In this document: positions 54,491 through 63,229 of the stretch, in pieces | How positions within the stretch are numbered: the stretch's first letter is position 1 | How the letters are laid out: each line of letters begins with the position of its first letter | The notes under the pieces: model-generated | Seen by the model: only the letters and a program-made list of their open reading frames with translations | Told to the model about the DNA's origin: nothing | Database searches by the model: none | Origin: Marinobacter fuscus | GTDB taxonomy: Bacteria; Pseudomonadota; Gammaproteobacteria; Pseudomonadales; Oleiphilaceae | Length of the DNA: 64,000 nt | Direction of reading: 5' to 3' | Assembly (NCBI RefSeq): GCF_003007675.1 | Contig: NZ_PXNP01000083.1 | Span: 1-64,000, forward strand | Translations under genes and position numbers: made by a program

Positions 54491-54982
54491 TTATTTCTGC
54501 AGCCGTTTGATACGCTCACCCGGGCTGATCACGTCGGTCAGCCGGATGCCGAACTTTTCGTTCACCATCACCACCTCGCCGTGGGCGATCAAAGTGCCGT
54601 TTACCAGAACATCCAGCGGCTCGCCCGCCAGGCGATCCAGTTCGATAACCGAGCCCTGGTTCAGTTGTAACAGGTTGCGTATAGGAATCTGGGTGTTCCC
54701 CACTTCCATAGAGATGGTCACCGGGATATCGAGAATCACGTCGATGTCTGGCGCTTCACCGCCCAGCCCCGCAGTATCGGCCCCAAACTCTTCCATGGGT
54801 GCGGTACGTACACCGGAGTCTTCGCCAGCCCCTTCAGCTTCCGCCATGGCGGCCGCCCAGTCATCCTCGGTGGTGCTGTCAGAGTCACTGTCGCCCGACT
54901 CTTCCATGGCCGCCTCCCACTCAGCGGCGAGTTTTTCGTCTTCGCTGAGTTCCTGGTCGTCTTTTTTGTCGTCTTCAGCCAT
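54491..54982 (-). CDS. fliN: Flagellar motor switch protein FliN
   Basis: The 163-residue C-ring subunit has an acidic, Ser/Glu/Asp-rich first half (residues 1-75) and the SpoA-type domain (ILDIPVTISMEVGNTQIPIRN, LLQLNQGSVIELDRLAGEP, IAHGEVVMVNEKFGIRLTD). It overlaps the end of fliM by eight bases and precedes fliO. Confidence 0.96.
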   Translation of the reverse strand: MAEDDKKDDQELSEDEKLAAEWEAAMEESGDSDSDSTTEDDWAAAMAEAEGAGEDSGVRTAPMEEFGADTAGLGGEAPDIDVILDIPVTISMEVGNTQIPIRNLLQLNQGSVIELDRLAGEPLDVLVNGTLIAHGEVVMVNEKFGIRLTDVISPGERIKRLQK

Positions 54983-55973
54983 TGCGTCCCACCTTCAGTT
55001 GTTTCTTCACTTTGGGCAATGTCGCCCGCTCATGAATTCGTAATGCCAGTTTGCCGTCACGGGTGCCCATGGTGGCCTTGTAGATTGGAATGCCGTTAGC
55101 GGTAACCGTCAGATGTTCGGGGATTTCCACCGGAATCACATCACCCGCTTTCAATTTGGCAATATCCCGCAATGAAATTCTGCGGCGGCAGACCGTGGTC
55201 GTGATCGGAACATTTACATCCTTGATGTCTTCCTGCAAAGCATTGACCCAACGCTCGTCCACGTCGTCGATATCACTCTGCACACCCGCATCCAGCACAT
55301 CCCGGATCGGCTCGATCATCGAATACGGCAAGGCAAAATGAAGCTCGCCACCACCGCCGTCCAGTTCAATGTGGAAGGTGCTGACGACCACCACTTCGCT
55401 CGGGCTGACGATGTTGGCCATGGCCGGGTTCACTTCCGAGCTGAGGTAGTCGAAGTCCACCTTCAATACCGCGTGCCAGGCCTCTTTCATGTCGTTGAAA
55501 ACCTGATTGAGCACCATCTGGACAATGCGGGTTTCCGTGGGAGTGAATTCCCGGCCTTCAATCTTGGCGTGGCGGCCTTCGCCGCCGAAAAAGTTGTCCA
55601 CCAGCTTGAACACCAGCTTGGCATCCAGCACAAACAGAGACGTGCCCCGCAACGGGCGCACCTTGCACAGGTTGAGGCTGGTGGGGACATACAGGGTGTG
55701 AATGTATTCGCCGAACTTCATGATCTGCACACCGCCGGTGGATACGTCGGCATTTCGGCGCAGAAGGTTGAACAGGCTTATCCGGGTGTAGCGGGCAAAG
55801 CGCTCGTTGATCATTTCCAGCGTGGGCATCCGGCCACGGACGATCCGGTCCTGACTGGCCAGGTCGTAAGACTTTACGCCTGTGTCGTCGGTTTCCTCGT
55901 AGGTATCAATGTCGCCGTCGTCCACGCCGTGGAGTAGCGCATCAATCTCGTCCTGTGACAGTAAATCCTGCAT
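54975..55973 (-). CDS. fliM: Flagellar motor switch protein FliM
   Basis: The 332-residue C-ring protein starts with MQDLLSQDEIDALLHGV, the peptide that binds CheY-P. The GGXG-like middle domain (NLLRRNADVSTGGVQIMKFG; VFNDMKEAWHAV) and a C-terminal SpoA domain follow. It lies 68 bases after fliL. Confidence 0.97.
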   Translation of the reverse strand: MQDLLSQDEIDALLHGVDDGDIDTYEETDDTGVKSYDLASQDRIVRGRMPTLEMINERFARYTRISLFNLLRRNADVSTGGVQIMKFGEYIHTLYVPTSLNLCKVRPLRGTSLFVLDAKLVFKLVDNFFGGEGRHAKIEGREFTPTETRIVQMVLNQVFNDMKEAWHAVLKVDFDYLSSEVNPAMANIVSPSEVVVVSTFHIELDGGGGELHFALPYSMIEPIRDVLDAGVQSDIDDVDERWVNALQEDIKDVNVPITTTVCRRRISLRDIAKLKAGDVIPVEIPEHLTVTANGIPIYKATMGTRDGKLALRIHERATLPKVKKQLKVGRNG

Positions 55974-56041
55974 ACGGGTTCAACCCCTGAGTGTGTATTC
56001 CCGCCCGGCATAATTGGCCGGGTACCACCAATCACGCCTGC

Positions 56042-56548
56042 CTACTGAACCACAAAATTGCGGAACAGCACCCGGTCAATGGCAGGCTCGCTTTCCTGAG
56101 CCAGTACCTGATTGACTCTGTCCAGCATCGCTTGCGCCAAGGCGCGCCGCCCTTCCGGCGTCTGCAGTTCCATGAAGTCCTGGCCGCCAAGCACCATCAC
56201 CAGCTGGCTTCGAATCAGTGGCATATGCGTTTCTGCCGCCTGCAGCGCTGCCGGATCTTTGGCCTCGAACGACACATACACCTGGGCATAACGCTGTCGA
56301 CCCTGGGCCTGCACAGTGGTTACCAGAGCTTTCTCGATATCCGTGTAGCTGCTGGCCACAAAAGCAGGCTCGGCCGGTGCCCCATTGCTGCCGTCTTCGC
56401 TGTCACTACCAGGCAGGCCATCCCCCAGAAACCAGAGTGTGCCTACCACCGACAAACCAACCGCCAGCACGATGATAATCACCAGCATGATGATCAGCTT
56501 CAGTTTGCCTTTCTTGGCCGGAGCCTCCGCCGCATTGTTTTCCGCCAT
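56042..56548 (-). CDS. fliL: Flagellar basal-body protein FliL
   Basis: The 168-residue single-pass protein has a short basic cytoplasmic tail (PAKKGKLK), a membrane helix at about 17-39 and a periplasmic stomatin-like domain (DIEKALVTTVQAQGRQRYAQVY, LMLDRVNQVL region, C-terminal VLFRNFVVQ). It surrounds the stator units. A sigma-54-like element lies 62-77 bases ahead of ATG. Confidence 0.94.
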   Translation of the reverse strand: MAENNAAEAPAKKGKLKLIIMLVIIIVLAVGLSVVGTLWFLGDGLPGSDSEDGSNGAPAEPAFVASSYTDIEKALVTTVQAQGRQRYAQVYVSFEAKDPAALQAAETHMPLIRSQLVMVLGGQDFMELQTPEGRRALAQAMLDRVNQVLAQESEPAIDRVLFRNFVVQ

Positions 56549-56609
56549 ATCACCCGCTTGTCAGTTTTCCGTCACCGGAGGGCTTCCGATGATCGTTTCA
56601 AGGAAACAA

Positions 56610-56625
56610 AGCAAGGCCCGGGCCA
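56610..56625 (-). promoter_or_regulatory. Sigma-54 promoter-like element upstream of fliL
   Basis: On the minus strand the site reads TGGCCCG-GGCC-TTGCT. Only one position differs from the consensus TGGCACG-N4-TTGCW, and the preceding base is C as preferred. The predicted start is near 56599, about 51 bases ahead of fliL. It would drive fliLMNOPQR-flhB. Confidence 0.65.
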
Positions 56626-56731
56626 GTCACGCCCGCCCCTGCGCTGCAAACCCGCAGTTTAGCGCTGCCGGGCAGGATGGGCAAAGCGCGTCGTTCCATA
56701 ACGGAAGCTTTTACAGGTAAGTGGCCAAGCG

Positions 56732-57886
56732 TCAGGCGAAGATATCCACTTCGCCCCGCCAGGTCAGGTCCAGCTGGCCGGTCGCCAGGCCATCACCGTC
56801 CCCGTCGTGCTCGGCCAGGGCTGAACCGCCTGCCGAAGAAGGCTGACCATCCTCTGCACCACCGCTTTCACCGCCGGATTGCTGGCCCGGCTGATCCGAC
56901 ACATCAAACTGTGCCAGCGACAGTCCCTGCTCACCCAGCATGTCTCGCAACCGGTGGGAGTTAAGTTCCAGCTGTTCACGTACCACCGGGTTGGCCGCAT
57001 GCACAGTGACCGTCGCCTGGTCATGCTGCATCCTGACCTTGACCTCCATGGGCCCCATATCAGGCGGCGTCAGGTGAATTTCCGCCATGGACATATTGCG
57101 GGCAGTCAGCCAGCTTAGCTTACCCATCACCTTGTCGCCCCATTCAGCCTGCCCCACCGGGGTGTCTACCGACATGGTGTAGCCGCGTAGCGGCATGCTG
57201 GGGTCGAGATTCATTCTGGCCTGCTGCTGTGCCCCCATCTCAACGGGACTGGGCAGGCTGCCTGTCATCAGCAAACTGCTGCGGTCTGCTGCCGTAGAAG
57301 CCTCACCCTGTACGGTGCTGGCCAACATTGTGGTTAACCGGGATTCCATAGCGGGAGTGGTTTCAGCGTTGGCGGCAAGAGCGGACGCCCTGACCGTGCC
57401 ACCGGTAACCGGCAACCCTTGCGACGACCCGGGGTACAACCCGGCCACCGGAGCCCCTGAAGCCGATGGCTCAACGGGAGCGAAAAGCGACTGCAGAGAC
57501 GCAAAGGTCAGCGGGGCCTCCGGGCTATCGCCAGGGGCACTGCCCACGGCCAGAGCATCCTGACTGACATCAGACTCAGCCGATTCTGCAGCGGCAACTC
57601 GACTTTTCTGCCCCGTTTCATCGTTGCTTTTCTGAGTCCGCCGGGTTTCGGTGGGTTCGCGGTTTTTCTCCGGCGCCGATGACTTGTCGGCATTATCCGG
57701 TTGCCGTTGCCGGTCGGCTTGTTTTTGTTCCAGGCGTTTCGGATCAAGACGCTTCTGTTCTGCCCGGGACACTGATTCGTACTGGCTGGCCCCGCCACCG
57801 GTCTCTTTTCGGCCAACCGATTTCTGGCCACCAGCCTCTGGCTGGGAGGGGTTCGCAGGAACCTGGGGAAGAATGCTTTGCTGCAT
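56732..57886 (-). CDS. fliK: Flagellar hook-length control protein FliK
   Basis: The 384-residue canonical FliK has a hydrophilic, Gln/Glu/Lys-rich N-terminal half and the Flg_hook domain at about 255-340 with ARNMSMAEIHLTPPDMGPMEVKV and VVREQLELNSHRLRDMLGEQG. The tail is Gly/Ser-rich. It measures hook length and triggers FlhB. It lies in the usual place before fliL, and a clear sigma-54-type element precedes it. Confidence 0.93.
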   Translation of the reverse strand: MQQSILPQVPANPSQPEAGGQKSVGRKETGGGASQYESVSRAEQKRLDPKRLEQKQADRQRQPDNADKSSAPEKNREPTETRRTQKSNDETGQKSRVAAAESAESDVSQDALAVGSAPGDSPEAPLTFASLQSLFAPVEPSASGAPVAGLYPGSSQGLPVTGGTVRASALAANAETTPAMESRLTTMLASTVQGEASTAADRSSLLMTGSLPSPVEMGAQQQARMNLDPSMPLRGYTMSVDTPVGQAEWGDKVMGKLSWLTARNMSMAEIHLTPPDMGPMEVKVRMQHDQATVTVHAANPVVREQLELNSHRLRDMLGEQGLSLAQFDVSDQPGQQSGGESGGAEDGQPSSAGGSALAEHDGDGDGLATGQLDLTWRGEVDIFA

Positions 57887-57947
57887 GGCAACCTCTTGCC
57901 GCTTTCTGTCTCAGGCCCCTGTTAAAGGGGCGTCCTGCTGAGATAGA

Positions 57948-57963
57948 AGCAAAAGCAATGCCA
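57948..57963 (-). promoter_or_regulatory. Sigma-54 promoter-like element upstream of fliK
   Basis: On the minus strand the site reads TGGCATT-GCTT-TTGCT, which keeps the TGGCA, TTGC and T of the consensus at exact spacing. The predicted start is near 57937, about 50 bases ahead of fliK. A GCCCCT/AGGGGC hairpin (57915-57930) lies in the leader, possibly the end of the hptB transcript. Confidence 0.65.
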
Positions 57964-57983
57964 GAGAACTGGAAGCACAGGTA

Positions 57984-58334
57984 TCAGGCATCCGCACCAA
58001 AGTGCCGGAGCCGACGGGCAACCTCTTCAAACTCGGCATCAATCCTGGCCAGAACCTCACCCGCGCCGCCAAGATCGCCGGATTTGCCCAATTGCTCCGC
58101 CTCAAAACAGAAGCCACCCAGCCGGGGCGCACCCATGTTGATACAACTCCCCTTGAGACTGTGGGCGGTTTTGGCAAACTGATCCGCGTCTTTCTCTTCA
58201 AGCGCCGTTTTCAGGGCGTCAAGCCGTGTTGTGGAGTCTGCCAGGTAGGTCTGGATCAGCAAATCGAACTCATGCTCCATAACATCCTGCAGTTCAGCAA
58301 GCGCCTCTACATCAAGATGGGGTTTGTCATTCAT
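57984..58334 (-). CDS. hptB: Histidine phosphotransfer protein HptB
   Basis: The 116-residue Hpt domain has the phosphorylated histidine at residue 58 in TAHSLKGSCINMGA. In Pseudomonas HptB receives phosphate from hybrid kinases (RetS among them) and passes it to HsbR, controlling swarming, biofilm and the anti-sigma factor FlgM through HsbA. The same three partners are adjacent here. It overlaps the hsbR stop by four bases. Confidence 0.88.
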   Translation of the reverse strand: MNDKPHLDVEALAELQDVMEHEFDLLIQTYLADSTTRLDALKTALEEKDADQFAKTAHSLKGSCINMGAPRLGGFCFEAEQLGKSGDLGGAGEVLARIDAEFEEVARRLRHFGADA

Positions 58335-60091
58335 CGGCTGTTCTCCATCATCATCGGCCCGTTACCGCCATGGCCGGTTTCGCCCGGTAGCATCCATTCG
58401 TAGACAATTTCCACGCAATTTCCCGCTCCGTGCACCTGCAGATGACTGCTCATGCGTCGCAGAATTTCCAGCCCCCGGCCGGAATAGGTGGTGCCGGAAA
58501 CCGGTTGGCTGGCAGACACTGTGTCAGAAGCCTCGGCGAAAACAAAGCCTTCCCCGCTATCTTCGCAGCGTATCGTCAGGCACCCCCCGCCCAAACGGGG
58601 CCGGTGCGACAACTCGAAGCGGATGAAATGACCGTCTGTATCTGCAAGCCTGCGTTCACGCTCCTGGTAGTAACGGCTGAAACCACCGGCAGAGACTTTC
58701 CACTCGGAAGACAGCGCCAGAACGCCATGTTCCAGCGCATTGTTATAGAGTTCGGACAACAACGTGTAGATTTCGCCACTCTTTCGCCTGAGCCCCGGCA
58801 CTTCCATGCAGATATGCAGCAGCATCGGCAGGGGGCTGAACTCCGCCAGTGTCTGCTCACGCAATTCATACACACAGCGCCAGTCGGTCGCTCCGGAGAG
58901 TGCCGACTCGGAAAGCCGGCCCGCCTGGGCCTCTTCGGTATTATCATCCACGATCTGCAGGCAACACAGGGTCAGATCATCAGCGGGCAGTGGCTCTCCG
59001 GTATGTTCGCTTATCCGTTCCATCAAAGGTTCGAATGGCGACTGGCCGGCCCCAAGATCTGCCAGTACCTCCCGGACTACTTCTTCCCCCAGGCACTCTC
59101 CAAGCTGGTTGCGGGATTCGGAAAAGCCATCGGTCATCAACACCAGCCAGTCCCCGGGGCTGGTATTGAGTACCACCATCGATGCCGAAAAACGCTGGGG
59201 ATCCTGAACGCCCAGCGGCAGATGCCGCGACGGAATAGCCACCCGCTCACCGTCTGCGCGCACCAGCCAGCCATCCGGAAGCCCGCCATTCCACACCCGC
59301 AGCAGACCGTGCTTGAAGTCCGACTCGATCATCGCGCCACAGCAAAACATGCCCACCGGCAGGATACGCTGCAGTTTCCGGTTGATCTCACGAAGAATGT
59401 CGGGGCCATCAAACCCCCTGGCGGCCATGCCGTAGAAAATCTCGGCCACCGGCATAGCACCAATCGCTGCCGGTAAGCCGTGGCCGGTGAAGTCCCCCAG
59501 AAACACCAGAAGACCGCCACCCGGCCGTTGCGAGGCAAACAATACATCACCGTTAAACACCGACAGAGGCGAGGCATAGTGGCGGATGTTGGCAGCGTCC
59601 AGGCAACCGGTATGGGCTACATTTTCAAACACCCGAAGAGCCAGCCGCTGTTCTTCCAGCAGCCGCTCGTTCTGGCGCTGGATTTGCGCGTGCTGCTCCG
59701 CCAGCTCCAGATGCAGAACCCGCATGCGGTTGAAGGCCCGGATTTTGGCTTCAAGAATCGCGGAATTGTAAGGTTTGATCAAAAAGTCATCACCGCCAGC
59801 TTCCAGACACTGGGCGAGATCTGCCGTTTCCGACAAGGATGTCAGAAAAACCACCGGCACCAGCCGGTCTGCCGCCAGCCACTTGATCTGTCGGGCAGCT
59901 TCCATGCCGTCCATGCGAGGCATCAGGGCGTCGAGCAGTACCAGATCCGGCTGATGCAGGCCAAACAGCTCCACCGCCTCTGCCCCGTCCACGGCCTCCA
60001 GTACCTGGTGGCCGAGCTTCTGTATCAGCCGGGCAAGAATCAGCCGGTCGCTGTCGCTGTCTTCGGCAATCAGTACCTTTAGAGGGGGCAT
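58331..60091 (-). CDS. hsbR: Response regulator with PP2C phosphatase and kinase-like domain HsbR
   Basis: The 586-residue protein has three domains. The receiver (1-120) has Asp54 in VLLDALMPRMDG. A SpoIIE/PP2C phosphatase domain spans about 165-385 (VLFASQRPGGGLLVFLGDFTGHGLPAA; WLVLMTDGFSES). A C-terminal HATPase anti-sigma-type kinase domain follows (about 435-575; LLSELYNNALEHGVL). This is the HsbR layout, which dephosphorylates or phosphorylates the STAS protein HsbA according to HptB input. It starts one base after hsbA. Confidence 0.9.
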   Translation of the reverse strand: MPPLKVLIAEDSDSDRLILARLIQKLGHQVLEAVDGAEAVELFGLHQPDLVLLDALMPRMDGMEAARQIKWLAADRLVPVVFLTSLSETADLAQCLEAGGDDFLIKPYNSAILEAKIRAFNRMRVLHLELAEQHAQIQRQNERLLEEQRLALRVFENVAHTGCLDAANIRHYASPLSVFNGDVLFASQRPGGGLLVFLGDFTGHGLPAAIGAMPVAEIFYGMAARGFDGPDILREINRKLQRILPVGMFCCGAMIESDFKHGLLRVWNGGLPDGWLVRADGERVAIPSRHLPLGVQDPQRFSASMVVLNTSPGDWLVLMTDGFSESRNQLGECLGEEVVREVLADLGAGQSPFEPLMERISEHTGEPLPADDLTLCCLQIVDDNTEEAQAGRLSESALSGATDWRCVYELREQTLAEFSPLPMLLHICMEVPGLRRKSGEIYTLLSELYNNALEHGVLALSSEWKVSAGGFSRYYQERERRLADTDGHFIRFELSHRPRLGGGCLTIRCEDSGEGFVFAEASDTVSASQPVSGTTYSGRGLEILRRMSSHLQVHGAGNCVEIVYEWMLPGETGHGGNGPMMMENSR

Positions 60092-60092
60092 T

Positions 60093-60398
60093 TCAGTGAA
60101 TACTGAACAGTTGCTCGAAATTGGAAATGGAGAGTATGCGCCTTACATCCACATTGCAGTTTCTGATGGAAATTCGCGCATTATCCCCGCCGGCATGATC
60201 TCTCAACAGCAGCAACATACCCAGTGCGGAGCTGTCCAGGTAAGTGGTATCCGATAAATCGACAATATACTCACTCACCGAGGGGTCATTATGCTCGTAG
60301 GCATCACGAAACGCCTGGTGAGTACTGAAGTCAAACCGGCCTTCAACCTGGATGGTCAGCGCCTGACCGTCGTCACTCCGGCGTGTGTAAATCGGCAT
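60093..60398 (-). CDS. hsbA: STAS-domain anti-sigma factor antagonist HsbA
   Basis: The 101-residue STAS protein has the phosphorylatable serine pair at 56-57 in TYLDSSALGML. In Pseudomonas HsbA switches between binding FlgM, which frees FliA, and a diguanylate cyclase, according to its phosphorylation. The hsbA-hsbR-hptB order is the same, but there it lies beside flgM rather than inside the fliJ-fliK region. No FliA or RpoN site was found in the 122 bases upstream. Confidence 0.9.
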   Translation of the reverse strand: MPIYTRRSDDGQALTIQVEGRFDFSTHQAFRDAYEHNDPSVSEYIVDLSDTTYLDSSALGMLLLLRDHAGGDNARISIRNCNVDVRRILSISNFEQLFSIH

Positions 60399-60520
60399 TC
60401 TCTAACCTCCTGCGGCCAATGGCCCTGGTAACAGCGCCTTTGCCGGTGGCGTCATGTGGTAAAGAATAGACAAAAAAGCGGATTTTGCATCCGGGTGACG
60501 ATAAATCCCTGCCCGTAGAA

Positions 60521-60964
60521 TCAGCGGTTTCTTCTGGCAAAAGCGCGGCTCGCCGCCTCGTCCGCCAGCTTCTGCTCCCTGGAGTCCCGCTCACGCTGCT
60601 CCTGATCCCGGCAGGATTCAATGTATTTTTCCATACCACGACGACGTTCCCAGGCCTGCTGCCACTCAAGGCGCCGGGCTTCATACAGCTGCTCGGCCTT
60701 CTGCAACAAATTCTGTTGCTGGCCAATCACCTGATCCAGCTGAGCGATAAACGCCTGCCACGCCTGCAAACGGGCCACCGGAACCACACCCTGTTGGCTG
60801 GCGCGAATCTGATCCCGGTACTCCTGTTGATAGCGTTCCAGGTTAGCAACCTGCTCTCGATGCCCTTCCACCCGGGTGCGGGCCTCCCCCATCCGCTCAA
60901 GGGCCTCCTGCTCCTTGCGCTCCTCCAGAGTGAGCACAACTTCCAGGCGTTTCGAACGCAGCAT
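60521..60964 (-). CDS. fliJ: Flagellar export chaperone FliJ
   Basis: The 147-residue, strongly charged coiled-coil protein ([20 protein letters not shown] onward; heptads through residue 120) is the FliJ family, a central stalk for the FliI ATPase ring. It starts on the fliI stop (TGATG). Annotated by position and coiled-coil character as much as by sequence. Confidence 0.9.
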   Translation of the reverse strand: MLRSKRLEVVLTLEERKEQEALERMGEARTRVEGHREQVANLERYQQEYRDQIRASQQGVVPVARLQAWQAFIAQLDQVIGQQQNLLQKAEQLYEARRLEWQQAWERRRGMEKYIESCRDQEQRERDSREQKLADEAASRAFARRNR

Positions 60965-62355
60965 CAGGCTTCACCGCCTCTGCGAGCCGGGCTGGGCACA
61001 GCGGTTTTTCGCCGATCCGGCGAGCGCCGCTCGGGCACAACCGCCAGCAATTGCTCAATGCTTTCATGCAGGGGGGCGCTTTCATTAAGCCCCTGCTGCA
61101 GGAACTGCCGCATATTCCCAATATGCTCCATCGCGAAATCGGTTTCAGGGTCCGAGCCTTTCACATAGGCGCCGACACTGATCAGGTCCCGGGCCTGCTG
61201 ATAGCGGGAGTAAACCTGTTTGAAGCGCTGGGCACGGGCAAAATGCTCGGTGTCGGTTACCTGGGGCATCACCCGGCTGATGGATGCCTCGACGTCTATG
61301 GCCGGATAATGCCCCTCTTCCGCCAAACGGCGGGACAGCACAATGTGGCCGTCCAGAATGGCCCGGGCGGCATCCGCGATGGGATCCTGCTGGTCATCAC
61401 CCTCGGTCAACACGGTATAGAATGCGGTAATTGAACCACCACCCGGGCGGCCGTTACCCGTGCGCTCAACCAGTTGTGGCAATTTGGCGAATACCGAGGG
61501 CGGATAGCCTTTCGTGGCCGGGGGCTCGCCAACGGCAAGCGCAATTTCCCGCTGGGCCTGGGCATAACGGGTAAGCGAGTCCATCAATAGCAGAACCCGC
61601 TTACCCTGATCCCGGTAATATTCGGCAATCCGGGTCGTCAGCATGGCAGCACGCAGGCGCATCAGAGGTGAGTCGTCTGCCGGGGCAGCCACCACCACAG
61701 AACGGGCCAACCCTTCGGGCCCCAGAATATCCTCGATGAATTCTTTGACCTCACGGCCACGCTCGCCAATCAGGCCAACCACAGTGATGTCGGCATCGGT
61801 AAAACGGGTCATCATGCCCAGCAGCATACTCTTACCCACACCACTGCCCGCAAACAGGCCCAGCCGCTGGCCCTGACCAACGGTCAGCAGAGCATTGATC
61901 GCGCGTATCCCCACATCCATGGACTGCCGCACCGGCGCCCGGTTCAGGGGGTTGATGATGTCGCCGGTCAGTTGCACCCGGGCTTCGGCCTGCAGCGGGC
62001 CTTTGTCATCCAGCGGGTCGCCCGCCCCGTTCACTACCCGGCCCAGCATCTGGGGCCCTACCGGCACACGGCTGGCAGACGCCAGAGGCACAACCCGGGC
62101 TCCGGGCCTCAGGCCCTCAATGGCGGTCAGTGGCATCAGGTAGACCTTGTCTTCCTCAAAACCGACCACCTCGGCCTCGACACTGGCACTCCCTTCACCC
62201 TGAATCAGGCAGCGGTCGCCCACCACCATCGGACAGCCGACACACTCCAGTGTCAGCCCGACCATGCGAGTCAGCCGGCCGGACAATTCCGGCAGCAGTT
62301 CCGTTTGCACGGCACCCTGAAGATGCCTCAGACGCTCAGCCAGGCGTGATGTCAT
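60964..62355 (-). CDS. fliI: Flagellum-specific ATPase FliI
   Basis: The 463-residue F1-type ATPase has Walker [13 protein letters not shown] near residues 165-176, Walker [16 protein letters not shown], and a [13 protein letters not shown] loop. It energises export with FliH and FliJ. The frame is open to 62406; ATG at 62355 ([11 protein letters not shown]) gives the family N-terminus and leaves a 20-base overlap with fliH. Confidence 0.96.
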   Translation of the reverse strand: MTSRLAERLRHLQGAVQTELLPELSGRLTRMVGLTLECVGCPMVVGDRCLIQGEGSASVEAEVVGFEEDKVYLMPLTAIEGLRPGARVVPLASASRVPVGPQMLGRVVNGAGDPLDDKGPLQAEARVQLTGDIINPLNRAPVRQSMDVGIRAINALLTVGQGQRLGLFAGSGVGKSMLLGMMTRFTDADITVVGLIGERGREVKEFIEDILGPEGLARSVVVAAPADDSPLMRLRAAMLTTRIAEYYRDQGKRVLLLMDSLTRYAQAQREIALAVGEPPATKGYPPSVFAKLPQLVERTGNGRPGGGSITAFYTVLTEGDDQQDPIADAARAILDGHIVLSRRLAEEGHYPAIDVEASISRVMPQVTDTEHFARAQRFKQVYSRYQQARDLISVGAYVKGSDPETDFAMEHIGNMRQFLQQGLNESAPLHESIEQLLAVVPERRSPDRRKTAVPSPARRGGEA

Positions 62356-63229
62356 CACTCTCACCCGGCGGGTTATCTTGCTGAGAAGTCGCGGCGACAT
62401 CAGCACCCGACATGGCCGAGTTACTGAGCACGTCGCGATGGAAGTCCGTCAACTCCCCCAGGTGGGGCGTTTGGCTGAGGTTATCGGCGCCCGCAGGCTC
62501 AGCCAACTGCTCTTCCAGCATACCCTGAACCGCATGCTGGAAACGTTTTTCAACCGTGAAATCCACCAGACTGTGGTTCGACTCAACCTTGCAGCCTCCG
62601 GGCATCAGGGTATCGTCTTCGATGATGGAGGCACCGGATTCCAGACGCTCCGCTACCTCCCGTACCGGCTCGATGTCATCAGGATGAATATGAATGCGGA
62701 GATTATTGGCGGTGGACGGTAAGGCCGCAATGGCGCGACGAACCACCTGGCGGATCTGGGACGAATCGGTGCCCAGTTCACGGTACACCACGGCTCTGGC
62801 CAGAACCGTCACCAGATTCACCATAACGGTTTCCAGCTCTTCTTCGTGGCGCTCGATCGGTAGCAGCAGCTCACCCAGAATATGTTCCAGCCGATCCAGC
62901 CGGGACGCCAGCTCGGCCTGTGCCAGCTCCCGGGCTTGATGCTCACCGTGGGCATGGCCTTCCTGCTCCCCGGCAGCAAACCCTTCTTTGTGGCCATCCG
63001 CCCGGCCGGTTTCAAAGCCCTCGGTGTAGCCTGCCTCGCGGCCTTCCTGAAACCCGTCTTCCCGGGCGGCACTGCGGATTTCCTCAAGGTCGGCGGCGGT
63101 CAGCGGCTTTACTTCTTCCACTTCCTCCACCTGATTGCCCTGGGCATCCAGCAGCGGCAGCTCCCACTTTTCCCAGGCGGTCAGTTGTTCTTTCGGTTTT
63201 TGCGCGGCGGTCGGGTCGGCTTTTTTCAT
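62336..63229 (-). CDS. fliH: Flagellar export ATPase regulator FliH
   Basis: The 297-residue protein begins with [20 protein letters not shown]. The middle carries glycine-spaced repeats of the type G-x3-G ([20 protein letters not shown] at about 79-98) that form the FliH stalk. A C-terminal V-ATPase-E-like domain with [14 protein letters not shown] near 147 follows. ATG at 63229 shares a base with the fliG stop (TGATG). Confidence 0.93.
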   Translation of the reverse strand: MKKADPTAAQKPKEQLTAWEKWELPLLDAQGNQVEEVEEVKPLTAADLEEIRSAAREDGFQEGREAGYTEGFETGRADGHKEGFAAGEQEGHAHGEHQARELAQAELASRLDRLEHILGELLLPIERHEEELETVMVNLVTVLARAVVYRELGTDSSQIRQVVRRAIAALPSTANNLRIHIHPDDIEPVREVAERLESGASIIEDDTLMPGGCKVESNHSLVDFTVEKRFQHAVQGMLEEQLAEPAGADNLSQTPHLGELTDFHRDVLSNSAMSGADVAATSQQDNPPGESDDITPG

